DNA of 64,000 nucleotides from Novosphingobium sp. EMRT-2 (GTDB lineage: Bacteria; Pseudomonadota; Alphaproteobacteria; Sphingomonadales; Sphingomonadaceae): positions 2,103,501 through 2,167,500 of the forward strand of contig NZ_CP039695.1 of assembly GCF_005145025.1 (NCBI RefSeq). The letters run 5' to 3'. Shown here one piece after another: positions 18,187 to 26,067 of this stretch (position 1 is its first letter; each line of letters opens with the position of its first letter). Made by a program: the position numbers and the translations under genes. The notes beneath the pieces were generated by a model. It saw only the letters and a program-made list of their open reading frames with translations, had not been told where the DNA came from and searched no databases.

Positions 18187-19944
18187 TCAGATGCCGAGGC
18201 CGCGCTTGCGGCCTAGCGCCCAGTCGATGCCGCCACCGGCCCGGACGACGCCGGAGACCTGACGGCCGAGTTGCTGTTCGAGGGGGCTGGCCCAGGGCAC
18301 GAGCCGGAAGCCAAGGCCATCGTCGATCATGGCGAAGCGGCCCGACGCCAGCGCGAGGCGCTGGCGGACGACGCCCGCGATCTTCTCGCCGGATGCGGTG
18401 GGCCGGTAGGTCCGCCCGGTTTCGCCCGCGATCTTTGCGCCGACGGAATCCAGCTCACGCTTGCGCAGCGTGTCGAGCATCCCGCGCTCGAACACCGTGC
18501 GCTCGCCGAAGCGCCGCGCCAGCCCCTCCTTGACGAGATGGTCGGTGCGCGAATCCATCGCTCGATGTACTTCCGCGCCGAACCCGCCGTCCGCCACACC
18601 CGCGCCGCGCTCGATAAGGCGATGGTCGAGCCAGGTCGCGCCGGGCGCTTTCACCTGTGCGGCAAGGTCGAGGTCCGATCGCGTCGCCAGCACGAGCGTC
18701 GGCTTCTCCTCGCCGGGCCGTCCAACGCCACGCAGTTCGACGATGCCGCCGAGCTTGGGGCTATGCTCCAGCGCCTCGATGCCGGGTAGCCGGACATGAT
18801 GGGTCCGCCCGTCCGTGCCGTCGATCACGGCATAGGCGGCTCCATAGAGTTCGTCGTGCAGCCCCTTGTCGATCAGCCGGCCGACGATCGGCTTCTCGGG
18901 CGCACCGCTGACGACCGCATAGCTATCGAGCGGGCGATGCTGTCCCTGATCCTTCAGTGCCTGGCCGATGGTGCGGATGATGTCGCCGCGCGTGCCCAGC
19001 TCGCGCAACTTCGTCTGCGCCCCCTCGGCGACCGCCCATCGGCCCGGATCGCCCTCGGCCGCGAGCCCCATCGTCTTCAGATGTTGCAACCGCCCGACCA
19101 TCAAACGGCGGAGACGCGGATCGTCCGGGCCAGGCCGCTCGGCGCGCAGGTCGATCACACCCAGTTCGTCGGCGGCGCGCCCGATCTCTGCATCGAGCCG
19201 GGTCCAGCGCTCGGCCGTCACCTCTCGGTCGAGCGCGCGCTGCACTTCATGCTCGGGCTTCGGCCCCAGCTCGGCGAAGGCCAGTTCCTCGGCGCGCGAG
19301 CGCAGGCCGTGGCCGATATAGTCGCGGGCAATAACGAGATCCTGGCCCTGATCGTTGACGCCGCGCACCAGCAGATGGACGTGCGGGTTGTCGGTATTCC
19401 AGTGATCGACCGCTACCCAATCGAGCCGCGTGCCGAGGTCGCTTTCCATCTGCCGGACGAGATCGCGGGTGTATTCGCGCAGGTCGGTCAACTCGGCCGC
19501 ATCCTCGGGCGAGACGATGATGCGGAAATGGTGCCGATCATCCTTGCATCGCTCGGCGAAGCCACGATCGTCGGCGCGGTCCCCGTCCGAGTCGAACATG
19601 CGCGTCGGCGAGCCGTCGCGGGTCACGCCGTCGCGTTTCAGATAGGCGATGTGCGCGGACAGCGGCGCCATGCGCCGCCCGCCCCGGCTGCGGGCGGTGA
19701 CAGGCAGCATCTTGACCAACACCCGGCGCTGCGATCCGAACAGCCGACTGCGGGCGAAGGCCGTGCGGCCCTGTCCGAAATGCGAGTGGCCGCCACGGCG
19801 CGGCCCGCCGGCGGTGCGCCGGCCGCTGCTGTGGATCGCCGCGACGCGCAGCACTTCGGCGACAAGGCCGCGTGCGTTGCGCCCCTGCGCCTTGCTGCGC
19901 TTGGCCTTGCCCGGCCGGACGCGAAAGTCGCTGTCCTCGGTCAT
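18187..19944 (-). CDS. VirD2/IncP-type relaxase with C-terminal DUF3363-like region
   Basis: A 585-residue protein from ATG 19944 (MTEDSDFRVRPGKAKRSKAQ). The frame stays open for about 460 bases upstream, but that extension is low-complexity and crosses the candidate oriT. Relaxase motifs are visible: the probable nucleophile Tyr101 in HIAYLKRDG, the metal-binding DNPHVHLLVRG (His188 and His190), and the Arg-rich HHFRIIVSPEDA. It nicks oriT, stays covalently bound to the 5' end and pilots the strand through TraG. The long C-terminal part resembles DUF3363 of ICE relaxases of the RlxS type. traG lies 16 bases downstream. Confidence 0.93.
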   Translation of the reverse strand: MTEDSDFRVRPGKAKRSKAQGRNARGLVAEVLRVAAIHSSGRRTAGGPRRGGHSHFGQGRTAFARSRLFGSQRRVLVKMLPVTARSRGGRRMAPLSAHIAYLKRDGVTRDGSPTRMFDSDGDRADDRGFAERCKDDRHHFRIIVSPEDAAELTDLREYTRDLVRQMESDLGTRLDWVAVDHWNTDNPHVHLLVRGVNDQGQDLVIARDYIGHGLRSRAEELAFAELGPKPEHEVQRALDREVTAERWTRLDAEIGRAADELGVIDLRAERPGPDDPRLRRLMVGRLQHLKTMGLAAEGDPGRWAVAEGAQTKLRELGTRGDIIRTIGQALKDQGQHRPLDSYAVVSGAPEKPIVGRLIDKGLHDELYGAAYAVIDGTDGRTHHVRLPGIEALEHSPKLGGIVELRGVGRPGEEKPTLVLATRSDLDLAAQVKAPGATWLDHRLIERGAGVADGGFGAEVHRAMDSRTDHLVKEGLARRFGERTVFERGMLDTLRKRELDSVGAKIAGETGRTYRPTASGEKIAGVVRQRLALASGRFAMIDDGLGFRLVPWASPLEQQLGRQVSGVVRAGGGIDWALGRKRGLGI

Positions 19945-20059
19945 GGCCGGGCCGCTTTCGGTCGAAAATGGCCTGCGGTGCCATTCGAGGCGTTGTTTTC
20001 TCTGCCTTTTTTCTTCCGTGCGGCACGCGCGCCGACCGACGCCCCCATGTGAAGCCACG

Positions 20060-20106
20060 GAAAAGCCAGAGCTTTTCGGCGAAACGGGGTGCGGCTTATA
20101 TCTTGC
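20060..20106 (+). other. oriT: Candidate origin of transfer (oriT) with IncP-like nic site
   Basis: In the 238-base gap between the relaxase start and the transglycosylase stop, the plus strand reads TTATATCTTGCCCTC. By analogy with RP4 (TATCCTG^C) and Ti plasmids (TATATCCTG^C), the nick would fall between 20105 and 20106. About 20 bases upstream is the inverted repeat GAAAAGC-CAGA-GCTTTTC (20060-20077), the position where IncP-type oriTs carry the relaxosome-binding repeat. Location beside the relaxase supports the call. The T replacing the usual C in TCCTG is a deviation, but pyrimidine substitution there is plausible. Confidence 0.6.
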
Positions 20107-20182
20107 CCTCGCACCTCCCCCCAGTTTCCTGCCCTCCCGGTTCCCTTGTTGAATCCGGTGGCCGATCGGGAGCGAGCACCGG

Positions 20183-21094
20183 TCATTGCGGTCGGCCCGC
20201 GCGGGCGCGGGGAACGAACAACGTGTCCGCCTGCGTTTCCGGTGACGAAGGCACAGCGCCTTCTTGCGCTTCGGTAGGACGTGGCGCGATCGTTGACGGC
20301 GCATCGGATGTGTCGTCCGATTGCGCGGCCGGCGACACGGACCCGCTGCCTGTGATGCGGACGAACAGCGCCGCACGACGCCACGCGAAGCGATCCGGCG
20401 GCGCACTCACCGCCGTTTCGACCGCTCCCGGTGCGCCAACTACGGCCGTAAGTTGCGCGAGATAGCCGACCGTCTCGGCGGGCAGCGGGCGGCCGCGCGA
20501 TACATAGTCATCGTAGCGCCCCGGTCCCGCATTATAGGCCGCCAGCATCGCGCTAGGATTGCCGTAGCGGTCGTGCATCTCGCGCAGATAAGCCGCACCC
20601 GCCATGATGTTGTCGCGCACGTCGAACGGGTCGGTTCCGAGACCGTAACGGGCGCGCAGCCCTGCCCAGGTCGCGGGCATGATCTGCATCAGCCCCATCG
20701 CGCCAGCCCGCGAGACGGCGCGCGAATTGCCTCGGCTTTCGACACGCATGACCGCCCAAATCCACACTTCGGGGATGCCGAACCGCCGCGCGGCGTCGGC
20801 GACATCGCCGGCGTAAGGATGTGCTGCGACCGGGACGGCGACGGTCGCTTGTTGCGCCCAAGCCGTTCCCGGCGCAGCGCCACTGGACAGCAGAACGGCG
20901 GCAATCAATATGGCCGAACCGACTCCGCTTCGCCGCCAGCCTGCCACCGTGCTCTCTGCGGTAAAGGGTTCGCGCGAAGCGCCGACCTTCGGCCGCCCTT
21001 GACCTCCGCTGCGCGCGTTGGCCGGCCTTGGGCCGAGCGGGACGAAGGGATGAGACGGCTTTCCCGCGAACAAAGGGATGAAGATGGATCGCAC
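20183..21094 (-). CDS. Lytic transglycosylase (VirB1-like)
   Basis: A 303-residue protein. A basic N-terminus precedes a hydrophobic signal (SAILIAAVLLSSGAAPGTAWA) near residues 60-80, so the true start may be internal. The SLT domain follows: catalytic Glu in VMRVESRGN, then GAMGLMQIMPATW and LAAYNAGPGRYDDY. It cleaves peptidoglycan to open a path for the mating channel. It lies between the oriT region and DUF736, as in other ICEs of this organisation. The C-terminal 100 residues are Pro/Ala-rich and unconserved. Confidence 0.9.
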   Translation of the reverse strand: MRSIFIPLFAGKPSHPFVPLGPRPANARSGGQGRPKVGASREPFTAESTVAGWRRSGVGSAILIAAVLLSSGAAPGTAWAQQATVAVPVAAHPYAGDVADAARRFGIPEVWIWAVMRVESRGNSRAVSRAGAMGLMQIMPATWAGLRARYGLGTDPFDVRDNIMAGAAYLREMHDRYGNPSAMLAAYNAGPGRYDDYVSRGRPLPAETVGYLAQLTAVVGAPGAVETAVSAPPDRFAWRRAALFVRITGSGSVSPAAQSDDTSDAPSTIAPRPTEAQEGAVPSSPETQADTLFVPRARAGRPQ

Positions 21095-21098
21095 CGGC

Positions 21099-21431
21099 TC
21101 AGTCCTGCTCGCGCGTCTTTGGCTGGCGATTCCAGCGCAGCGACCAGGCCGATTTGTCGCCCGTGGTCTGGAACAGCGCGGCGCGGATCGGCTGTGCGAA
21201 CGCGGGGTCGTCGATGCGCACCGAGACGTAATCTCCCGCGCGCTCGCCGGTCTCGTTCCAGCCCGCGCCTATCTCCGGGCCTTCGCTGTCGCCGCGGTGG
21301 ACGCGCCAGTCGGGCGCCTTGTCGGCGTCGCTCTGCTCGGCCGGAACGATCGAGATACGGATGTCGAGCGTCGCTGTCTCGATGATGCCTTCATAGCCGT
21401 TTTCGGTGCGGAAAAAGCTGCCGATCTGCAT
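21099..21431 (-). CDS. DUF736 family protein
   Basis: A 110-residue protein started at ATG 21431 (MQIGSFFRTENGYEGIIET), since the longer frame adds an unconserved leader overlapping traF. The N-terminal signature G-x-F-x(3)-NGYEG-x-I-x-T and the central APDWRVHRG segment are diagnostic of DUF736. This small predicted beta-rich family is nearly always found beside traF and the relaxase in alphaproteobacterial ICEs and plasmids. The function is unknown; a role in DNA processing is inferred only from context. Confidence 0.9.
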   Translation of the reverse strand: MQIGSFFRTENGYEGIIETATLDIRISIVPAEQSDADKAPDWRVHRGDSEGPEIGAGWNETGERAGDYVSVRIDDPAFAQPIRAALFQTTGDKSAWSLRWNRQPKTREQD

Positions 21432-21466
21432 GGGAATGTCCTTTCGTTTGGTGGGTGGAGGGGGAT

Positions 21467-22024
21467 TCAAGGCCGAGCTGCACGCCACGTCAGCGGCGCT
21501 TCGGGGGTGTCGCGGGTGATGATCGGGATCGCGCGGCCGAGTACGGTTGAGGCTGGCAGCGGCCCGAAATAGCGACCGTCCAAGCTGTCGGGATGATCGG
21601 GGTTGAGCAGCAGCAGCTCACCGGCTGCGAGCGTGCGGCAACCTTGCCACGCGGGCAGCGGACGGCCGACCCGGTCCCGGATCAGGGCGACGGCAACCGC
21701 CCGCTCGTCAACGCTGACTGTGGCGCCGATCCGGCAAACGCGCTGCCCCGTCTTGGCGGCGACATGCTTCAACAGCGGCACGTCGTGGCCGAGATAGCCG
21801 CGCTCAGCCATCCAATGGCCGAGCCGTTCGGGCGGCGCGACGGCGATAAGCGCGCCAACGGGCGGATCGCTGTCGGGCCGTATGCGATAAAGGCCGAGGG
21901 GCGCGCTCGCGCTAGCGTTCCAGATGATGCGCGGCAGCGGATCGGTCAGCGCGACGGCAGCAAATGACAGGACAAACACTGACGCAGCGGCGGCGGTCGC
22001 GCGAAAATAGAAACGGCGCGTCAT
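21467..22024 (-). CDS. traF: S26-family conjugal transfer peptidase TraF
   Basis: A 185-residue membrane-anchored serine peptidase. A signal-anchor (ATAAAASVFVLSFAAVAL) is followed by the nucleophile motif NASASAPLGLYRI (Ser in S-x-P-x-G-L-Y) and the general-base Lys region PLLKHVAAKTGQRVCR. In RP4, TraF processes and cyclises the TrbC pilin, and the same role is likely here. The start overlaps the DUF2840 stop by four bases. Confidence 0.93.
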   Translation of the reverse strand: MTRRFYFRATAAAASVFVLSFAAVALTDPLPRIIWNASASAPLGLYRIRPDSDPPVGALIAVAPPERLGHWMAERGYLGHDVPLLKHVAAKTGQRVCRIGATVSVDERAVAVALIRDRVGRPLPAWQGCRTLAAGELLLLNPDHPDSLDGRYFGPLPASTVLGRAIPIITRDTPEAPLTWRAARP

Positions 22025-22527
22025 CCCTCGATCTCCCGGCGCTTGAGCCAGGCGCGATGACGCTCCTGTGTGTAAGGACGCGGGATTTGTCCGGCGGCGA
22101 TGCGGTTATGAACGTGCCGCCAGTGGTCGGGCGCGGCGTCGCACGGATCGACGCCGGCCGCCTCGGTCGCGTCGATCGCGACGAGCACTTGGCTGACCTT
22201 GGGCCAGCCCTCGACCTTGAGCAGGATGTCGCCACCCGGCCGCACGAACGGCAACGTGGTGAACGGCTCGCTCTTGCCGACCGCGCGCACGATGTCGATG
22301 CGCGAATTGATCGTGCCATAGTCGTTCGCCGCCCAGCGGACGAACGCGAAGATCGCGCCGGGCCGAAAGCGGACGATGCGGCGGCGGCGATCGACGATCT
22401 CGTCCACGGTAACGCGGCCAAACCTGATCCAGTGCTCGATCCGCTTCTCGATCCAGGTCAGTTCAACGCGGGTCATACCGTCGTCGGACGGCTGGTGGTG
22501 ACGCATGGGTGACGGCGGGACGGTCAT
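22021..22527 (-). CDS. DUF2840 family protein
   Basis: A 168-residue protein. The start at ATG 22527 overlaps the upstream excisionase gene stop (ATGA); the open frame further upstream is ignored. Recognisable features are LTWIEKRIEHWIRFG, then FVRWAANDYGT and the C-terminal IDPCDAAPDHWRHVHNRI-like region (here VDPCDAAPDHWRHVHNRI). This matches DUF2840, which I know only from such transfer clusters between an AlpA-type gene and traF. No catalytic residues are evident and its role is unknown. Confidence 0.85.
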   Translation of the reverse strand: MTVPPSPMRHHQPSDDGMTRVELTWIEKRIEHWIRFGRVTVDEIVDRRRRIVRFRPGAIFAFVRWAANDYGTINSRIDIVRAVGKSEPFTTLPFVRPGGDILLKVEGWPKVSQVLVAIDATEAAGVDPCDAAPDHWRHVHNRIAAGQIPRPYTQERHRAWLKRREIEG

Positions 22528-22790
22528 CGCCGGCTCCGGGCGATGGCCGAATCCTTGCGCGGCATAAGGTCGTCCTGACCCGGATCGGACGTCGAATGCT
22601 TGATACCGATGTCGGCCCATGCTCGCAGGTCATCGACCGAATAGACGACGCGACCGCCGATTCGGCGGTAAGCGGGGCCGGTGCCGAAATAGCGGTGTTT
22701 CTCCAGCGTGCGACCGGAAAGGCCAAGGAAGCGTGCGGCTTCCGGCGTGCGCAGGAAGCGGGGCGGCAAGTTGGTGGGCGTATCGGACAA
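22524..22790 (-). CDS. AlpA/MerR-like helix-turn-helix protein, RdfS-type excisionase candidate
   Basis: An 88-residue protein with a winged helix-turn-helix of the excisionase type: PRFLRTPEAARFLGLSGRTL, then GTGPAYRRIGGRVVYSVDDL. The position at the head of the DUF2840-traF-DUF736-transglycosylase-relaxase set, downstream of the FseA-like gene, matches rdfS in Mesorhizobium ICEMlSymR7A. There RdfS is the recombination directionality factor and its promoter is activated by FseA. Here the integrase is a serine recombinase rather than a tyrosine one, so a directionality role is uncertain and activation of transfer genes is an alternative. The leader carries a run of nine C on the plus strand (22886-22894). 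Confidence 0.82.
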   Translation of the reverse strand: MSDTPTNLPPRFLRTPEAARFLGLSGRTLEKHRYFGTGPAYRRIGGRVVYSVDDLRAWADIGIKHSTSDPGQDDLMPRKDSAIARSRR

Positions 22791-22885
22791 GTGACGGCTC
22801 CTGCGGGTGGTGGCGGCAGGAGGCGTAATTGTCAGAATGCAAGCGGCTGGGTGGGGTATGAAGATGTGCGGCTGCGCGGATGTGA

Positions 22886-22894
22886 CCCCCCCCC
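22886..22894. repeat. Homopolymer run of nine C
   Basis: Nine consecutive C on the plus strand (G on the coding strand) lie in the 129-base gap between the FseA-like gene and the excisionase-like gene, about 95 bases upstream of the latter's ATG. Runs of this length are prone to slippage, so spacing in this leader could vary between cells. Confidence 0.9.
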
Positions 22895-22919
22895 GCGACA
22901 GCGGGCCGGAGTGGGCGAT

Positions 22920-23703
22920 TCAGCGGATGCGGAGCAGCTTGCGGTAGTCACCTTTCATCATGGCGATGCCATCACGGACTAGGCGAACCACGAATGACCG
23001 GGTCGCTGACATTTTCCAGTCGCTAGCGGAGAGCTTGGTCGCATCCTCGCGCCCCAGCTCGACCGCGATCTGGCGATAGGTTGCACCGCCATCACGCAAA
23101 TCAAGGGCGCGGAGGATCAGGTTTAGGCGGGCCAAACGATAGGGTGTGAGCGGCCAACCGCGCGGCAACGGACCGGCCTCCCGGCCGAGCAGCCGCCGAT
23201 GGAAGCGCAACAGGGTGGCGATGCGGGTAACGAAGTCCCGGTCGAGCGGAACGATGGCGGCGAGCGGCCGGCCGGGTGTCGAGTTACGCAGCCACAGACG
23301 GTGCTCGCCGGCCGCGTCAGCGACAATGACATGGCGCCCGTCAATCCCCGCTAAGTCCGCGAGCAGCGCACCGAGCGTGCGTGGATCGACCGGCTGGGCG
23401 GTCGCGAAACCATCCGGCGCGGCGTCGAGGATGACGGTCACGGCGGACAGCTCTGGCCGCCAGATGATGGGGTCGGTCAGGTCATCCGGCGCCGTGGCGA
23501 AAGGATAACCCCCAATGCCGCGCGAACACCGTTTCGGCGGCGTTCTTGGCGACGGCGCCGTCTGCGATGCGCTGCTGCATCTGCGCATATTCGGCGCGAT
23601 AGGTGCGATTTCGGCGTAAAAACTCGGCGGCTATGTCGGCGCGCCCCAGCGCATCGGACAGTCTGCCGATGCGCCGCTGGCGACGCGCTGGCGGCGTCGG
23701 CAT
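22920..23703 (-). CDS. FseA-like activator (DUF6499 plus DUF2285) joined by a +1 frame change
   Basis: Two overlapping frames together encode one protein. The upstream frame from ATG 23703 gives an N-terminal domain (AAEFLRRNRTYRAEY, then FARHWGLS) and stops at 23482. The downstream frame supplies FATAPDDLTDPIIWRPELSA through the DUF2285 C-terminus (SFVVRLVRDGIAMMKGDYRK). Skipping one base of the AAA run at 23500-23502 (UCC UUU CGC read as UCC UUC GCC) yields a continuous 260-residue protein. The homologous Mesorhizobium genes msi172/msi171 are fused by programmed +1 ribosomal frameshifting to make the excision activator FseA. Alternatives are a disabling mutation or a sequencing error. Confidence 0.75.
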
Positions 23704-23858
23704 GGCATCCTCTCAATCACGCTTTTAGCGCGGCCTATGAAAGGTCCAAGATCGTCATGTAGAGTACGCGCGATAGCGCTAAGTGTGCTCACAACCATGC
23801 CGTGTAGGCAGTAATGTGAACTGGCGATTGGTCCGAAATGGAGAGTAATATTAACTAT

Positions 23859-24122
23859 TTAGCCGCGCCCTGTTCTTAGCAAATAGGCGTACCCGATTTC
23901 CGTCATCCATCGCGCACGGACAAGGTGGCTTTCGTGCATGAGCTTTGCACGATCCGGCTCACGTGCAACGTCGATACCGAAGATCAAACCAGCGGTTTCA
24001 CGCCAATCCGCCCCGACGGCATCAGCGTCGAGCAACCACAAGTAATCGCTGAGATGGCCTTCATCATAAGCCGTAAGATCGGCAGAGTTGGGCGCGCAAT
24101 CATCGAAAAATTTGTTGTTCAT
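23859..24122 (-). CDS. QseM-like small protein (candidate anti-activator)
   Basis: An 87-residue helical protein with the signature AYDEGHLSDYLWLLDADAVG, then ADWRE, EPDRAKLMHESHLVRARWMT. This is a family common in alphaproteobacterial ICEs and, as I recall, annotated DUF2285-like. In ICEMlSymR7A the small protein QseM binds FseA and TraR and silences transfer. Position directly upstream of the FseA-like gene supports that comparison. A GAGAATGAG ribosome-binding region precedes the ATG. No LuxR/TraR or autoinducer synthase is in the window, so if it is an anti-activator its trigger must differ or lie elsewhere. The functional call is inference. Confidence 0.6.
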   Translation of the reverse strand: MNNKFFDDCAPNSADLTAYDEGHLSDYLWLLDADAVGADWRETAGLIFGIDVAREPDRAKLMHESHLVRARWMTEIGYAYLLRTGRG

Positions 24123-24559
24123 CTCATTCTCGCCGATCCGTGCCCTTAACTAACTAGATCAGGTCACTGCATTTTCTATGTGCGTAATAGGCATGATTGG
24201 CGGCGAATCTTGCATGGCTCGCCGACACTCCAAAGGGCTGCTGATTTGCGGTGCGCCCCCGCAAACAGCTCCTATGACCCGTGATCGGGGAGTTGGAAAA
24301 CCGGAATATCTCGGTCCCTATGACCTTTAGCCCGAGAGCCTGTTGTATACGCCACAGGCTCCCCGACCATGCGGTCAAGGATGGCGGCGTCGTCACGGCC
24401 GACGCCCAACCGGATATTCCGGGGTTTCCACGCCCCAGGCCGCCGCGTAGCGGCCCTCTGTCCTTCTACGGCAGCGGCAACGAGAATTCCACTACCAAGC
24501 GCGAGCCGGGAGCAAGCCCGGCGAGCGCACTTTTAGACCCACTCGTTCAAGATACTGAG
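24123..24559. other. Gene-poor ICE stretch between QseM-like gene and ssb
   Basis: Open frames of about 80 residues exist on both strands here, but none shows a recognisable domain, a good ribosome-binding site or coding-like character. The minus-strand promoter for the QseM-like gene must lie in the first 100 bases, where the DNA is locally AT-richer (around 24140-24190). Nothing else is supportable. Confidence 0.5.
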
Positions 24560-24589
24560 GAAGCCCGGCGGCTTGAGCCGCCGGGCTTC
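24560..24589 (-). terminator. Hairpin downstream of ssb
   Basis: A perfect 13-bp inverted repeat (GAAGCCCGGCGGC / GCCGCCGGGCTTC) with a 4-base loop starts 12 bases past the ssb stop codon. There is no strong T run after it on the minus strand, so it may act as a weak terminator or an mRNA 3'-end stabiliser. Confidence 0.7.
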
Positions 24590-24601
24590 ACCTGCTCCTG
24601 G

Positions 24602-25006
24602 TCAGAACGGAATGTCATCGTCAAGGCCGTCGGAGGAGCCGCCGCCTGTCTGCGCGGGCTTTGACCGGCTCAGGAAGTCCACCGTCTCGGCGATGATCTC
24701 GCAGCCGTAGCGGTCAGCACCCTGTTGGTCGGTCCACTTGGTATAGTGGATGCGGCCGCGGACCAGCACTTTCATGCCCTTCTCGCAATGCTCCTGAATG
24801 GTCTTGCCTAGGCCGTTAAAGGCGGTGATCCGGTGCCATTCAGTGTCCTGCACGCGATAACCGTTGTCATCCCGAACGACTTTGCCCTCCGAATAGCGGG
24901 GGCGCGAGGTTGCGAGGGTGAAGTGGGTGATATGGGTGCCGCCCTGCGTGGTGCGGCTTTCCGGATTCTGGCCGATGTTGCCGGCGAGTATGACGATGTT
25001 CTGCAT
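24602..25006 (-). CDS. ssb: Single-stranded DNA-binding protein
   Basis: A 134-residue SSB: an OB fold starting MQNIVILAGNIGQNPESRTT, with TEWHRITAFNGLGKTIQEH and VLVRGRIHYTKWTDQQG, then a Gly-rich linker and the acidic tip DDDIPF that recruits partner proteins. It is shorter than chromosomal SSBs and is typical of plasmid and ICE copies, which protect the transferred single strand on entry into the recipient. It stands alone, followed by a strong hairpin. Confidence 0.95.
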   Translation of the reverse strand: MQNIVILAGNIGQNPESRTTQGGTHITHFTLATSRPRYSEGKVVRDDNGYRVQDTEWHRITAFNGLGKTIQEHCEKGMKVLVRGRIHYTKWTDQQGADRYGCEIIAETVDFLSRSKPAQTGGGSSDGLDDDIPF

Positions 25007-25899
25007 GATCTAAGTTTCCGTTGCTTCAAGTCCGAGGGACCGTCCCTCCGACGAGACCCGGCCAAGACCGTCGGGAGGAGCAGGCATCGACGCGCAGCGG
25101 AGACCTGACCCCCAAGGCCCGAAGTGGTGCGGGCAGGCGCTTCAGCGCCAACACGGTTCGGAAGCCGCGGGGGTTGCTGGCGATAACCGAACGGGCTTAG
25201 GGGATCAGTCAGTCGGAGAGGCTGTTCGCTCGGCGAAGCGGCACGGAGCGATTTGCAAAAACAGAGGATCTCACAGCGGTGAACGCACGATCAACCCGGT
25301 AGCCGAATCTGGGCGCTGCTACTTCGCCGCTTCCTCGCCTTCGCCCTGCCATGTCGGCTGGGGTCGTTTGACGGGACAGATGGCCACGTGCGGTTTGCCG
25401 ATCCCGTGTTTCTGCCGAGGACAAGACAAACCAGTCAGGCGCCGGAAAGGAACTTTGCTGGTCGCCGGCATTCCCCCGGAGAGACCGGCCCAGAGCAACA
25501 AAAGCGGCGATGGGATTTCGCCGAATGGACGCCTAGCGAGGCGCGCAGACGGGCGGCGGCGATGACTGGCATCGTAGTCATTGCCGATCCGAGTTGCGCG
25601 AGCCCGGAGGAGGCGCGCCCCGGTCTTCGTCGGTTTCATGCGGAATGACCGATAAGTCCAGCGCGGTCTAAGGGCGCTGGATATGAACGGCAGGCATGGC
25701 CCACTACCAATAAAACCGAGCGACCGCGCAAGGCAGGGATGCACTACGCAACCGCCTCTGTCCTTTCGCCAGCCGGGCCCACTGCGGTTGCAGGCTGTAT
25801 GAAAAAGATGCGAGGCCGGCTCGGCGCATGTCATCGGCCAGTTTTTGCAGTCGACGCCTTCGGTGCGGTTCAGCGCCGAAGGCGGATGAAGCGTTTCGA
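25007..25899. other. Gene-poor ICE stretch between ssb and a 55-residue ORF
   Basis: Nearly 900 bases without a convincing gene. Frames of 60-170 residues occur on both strands but lack domains, ribosome-binding sites and consistent codon character, and they overlap each other. The segment contains several short GC-rich inverted repeats and may hold regulatory DNA, an ancestral replication or partition site, or decayed sequence. The last 45 bases contain a hairpin listed separately. Confidence 0.5.
25855..25884 (-). terminator. Hairpin downstream of the 55-residue ORF
   Basis: The inverted repeat CGCCTTCGGTGC / GCGCCGAAGGCG (12 bp, one G-T pair) with a 6-base loop lies 15 bases past the stop of the small minus-strand gene. 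No T tract follows directly, so terminator function is likely but unproven. Confidence 0.55.
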
Positions 25900-26067
25900 T
25901 TAAGCCGTGAAGGGATCATATTCGTGAACGATGCTGGCCATATCCCCATCGAACTCACGTGCTTCGACGACGCCGAAGATACGGTCGCTGATCTTAAAGA
26001 CGATTATGGAGGTCATCAGAGTCCGTGCGAGATTCCAGGCATGGGACTGAGCGATTTTAAGGGACAT
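25900..26067 (-). CDS. Small conserved ICE protein of unknown function
   Basis: A 55-residue protein starting MSLKIAQSHAWNLARTLMTS at ATG 26067, preceded by a good AGGAG eight bases upstream. The ATG is therefore preferred over the longer open frame. The C-terminal half reads IIVFKISDRIFGVVEA and ends DMASIVHEYDPFTA. I have an impression of similar short proteins with a final IVHEYDPF motif in sphingomonad mobile elements, but I know no function. It is isolated between two gene-poor stretches. Confidence 0.65.
   Translation of the reverse strand: MSLKIAQSHAWNLARTLMTSIIVFKISDRIFGVVEAREFDGDMASIVHEYDPFTA

Noticed and set aside
18796..20052. 418-residue plus-strand frame
   Set aside because: Antisense to the relaxase gene, which shows the expected catalytic motifs; no domain in the antisense product.
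19945..20406. N-terminal extension of the relaxase frame up to 20406
   Set aside because: The extra 154 residues are low-complexity and would cover the candidate oriT and overlap the transglycosylase gene. ATG 19944 gives a normal relaxase start.
23482..23703. Treating the 73-residue upstream frame as a complete small protein
   Set aside because: It ends abruptly five codons after the UUUC site, and the continuing conserved sequence (WRPEL, DUF2285) is in the +1 frame, so a joint product is the better reading.
24281..24664. 127-residue plus-strand frame near ssb
   Set aside because: It crosses the ssb terminator hairpin and the 3' end of ssb in antisense, and has no domain or ribosome-binding site.
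25319..25834. 171-residue minus-strand frame in the gene-poor stretch
   Set aside because: Irregular composition, no domain and overlap with equally long frames on the other strand. It could be decayed sequence but cannot be supported as a gene.
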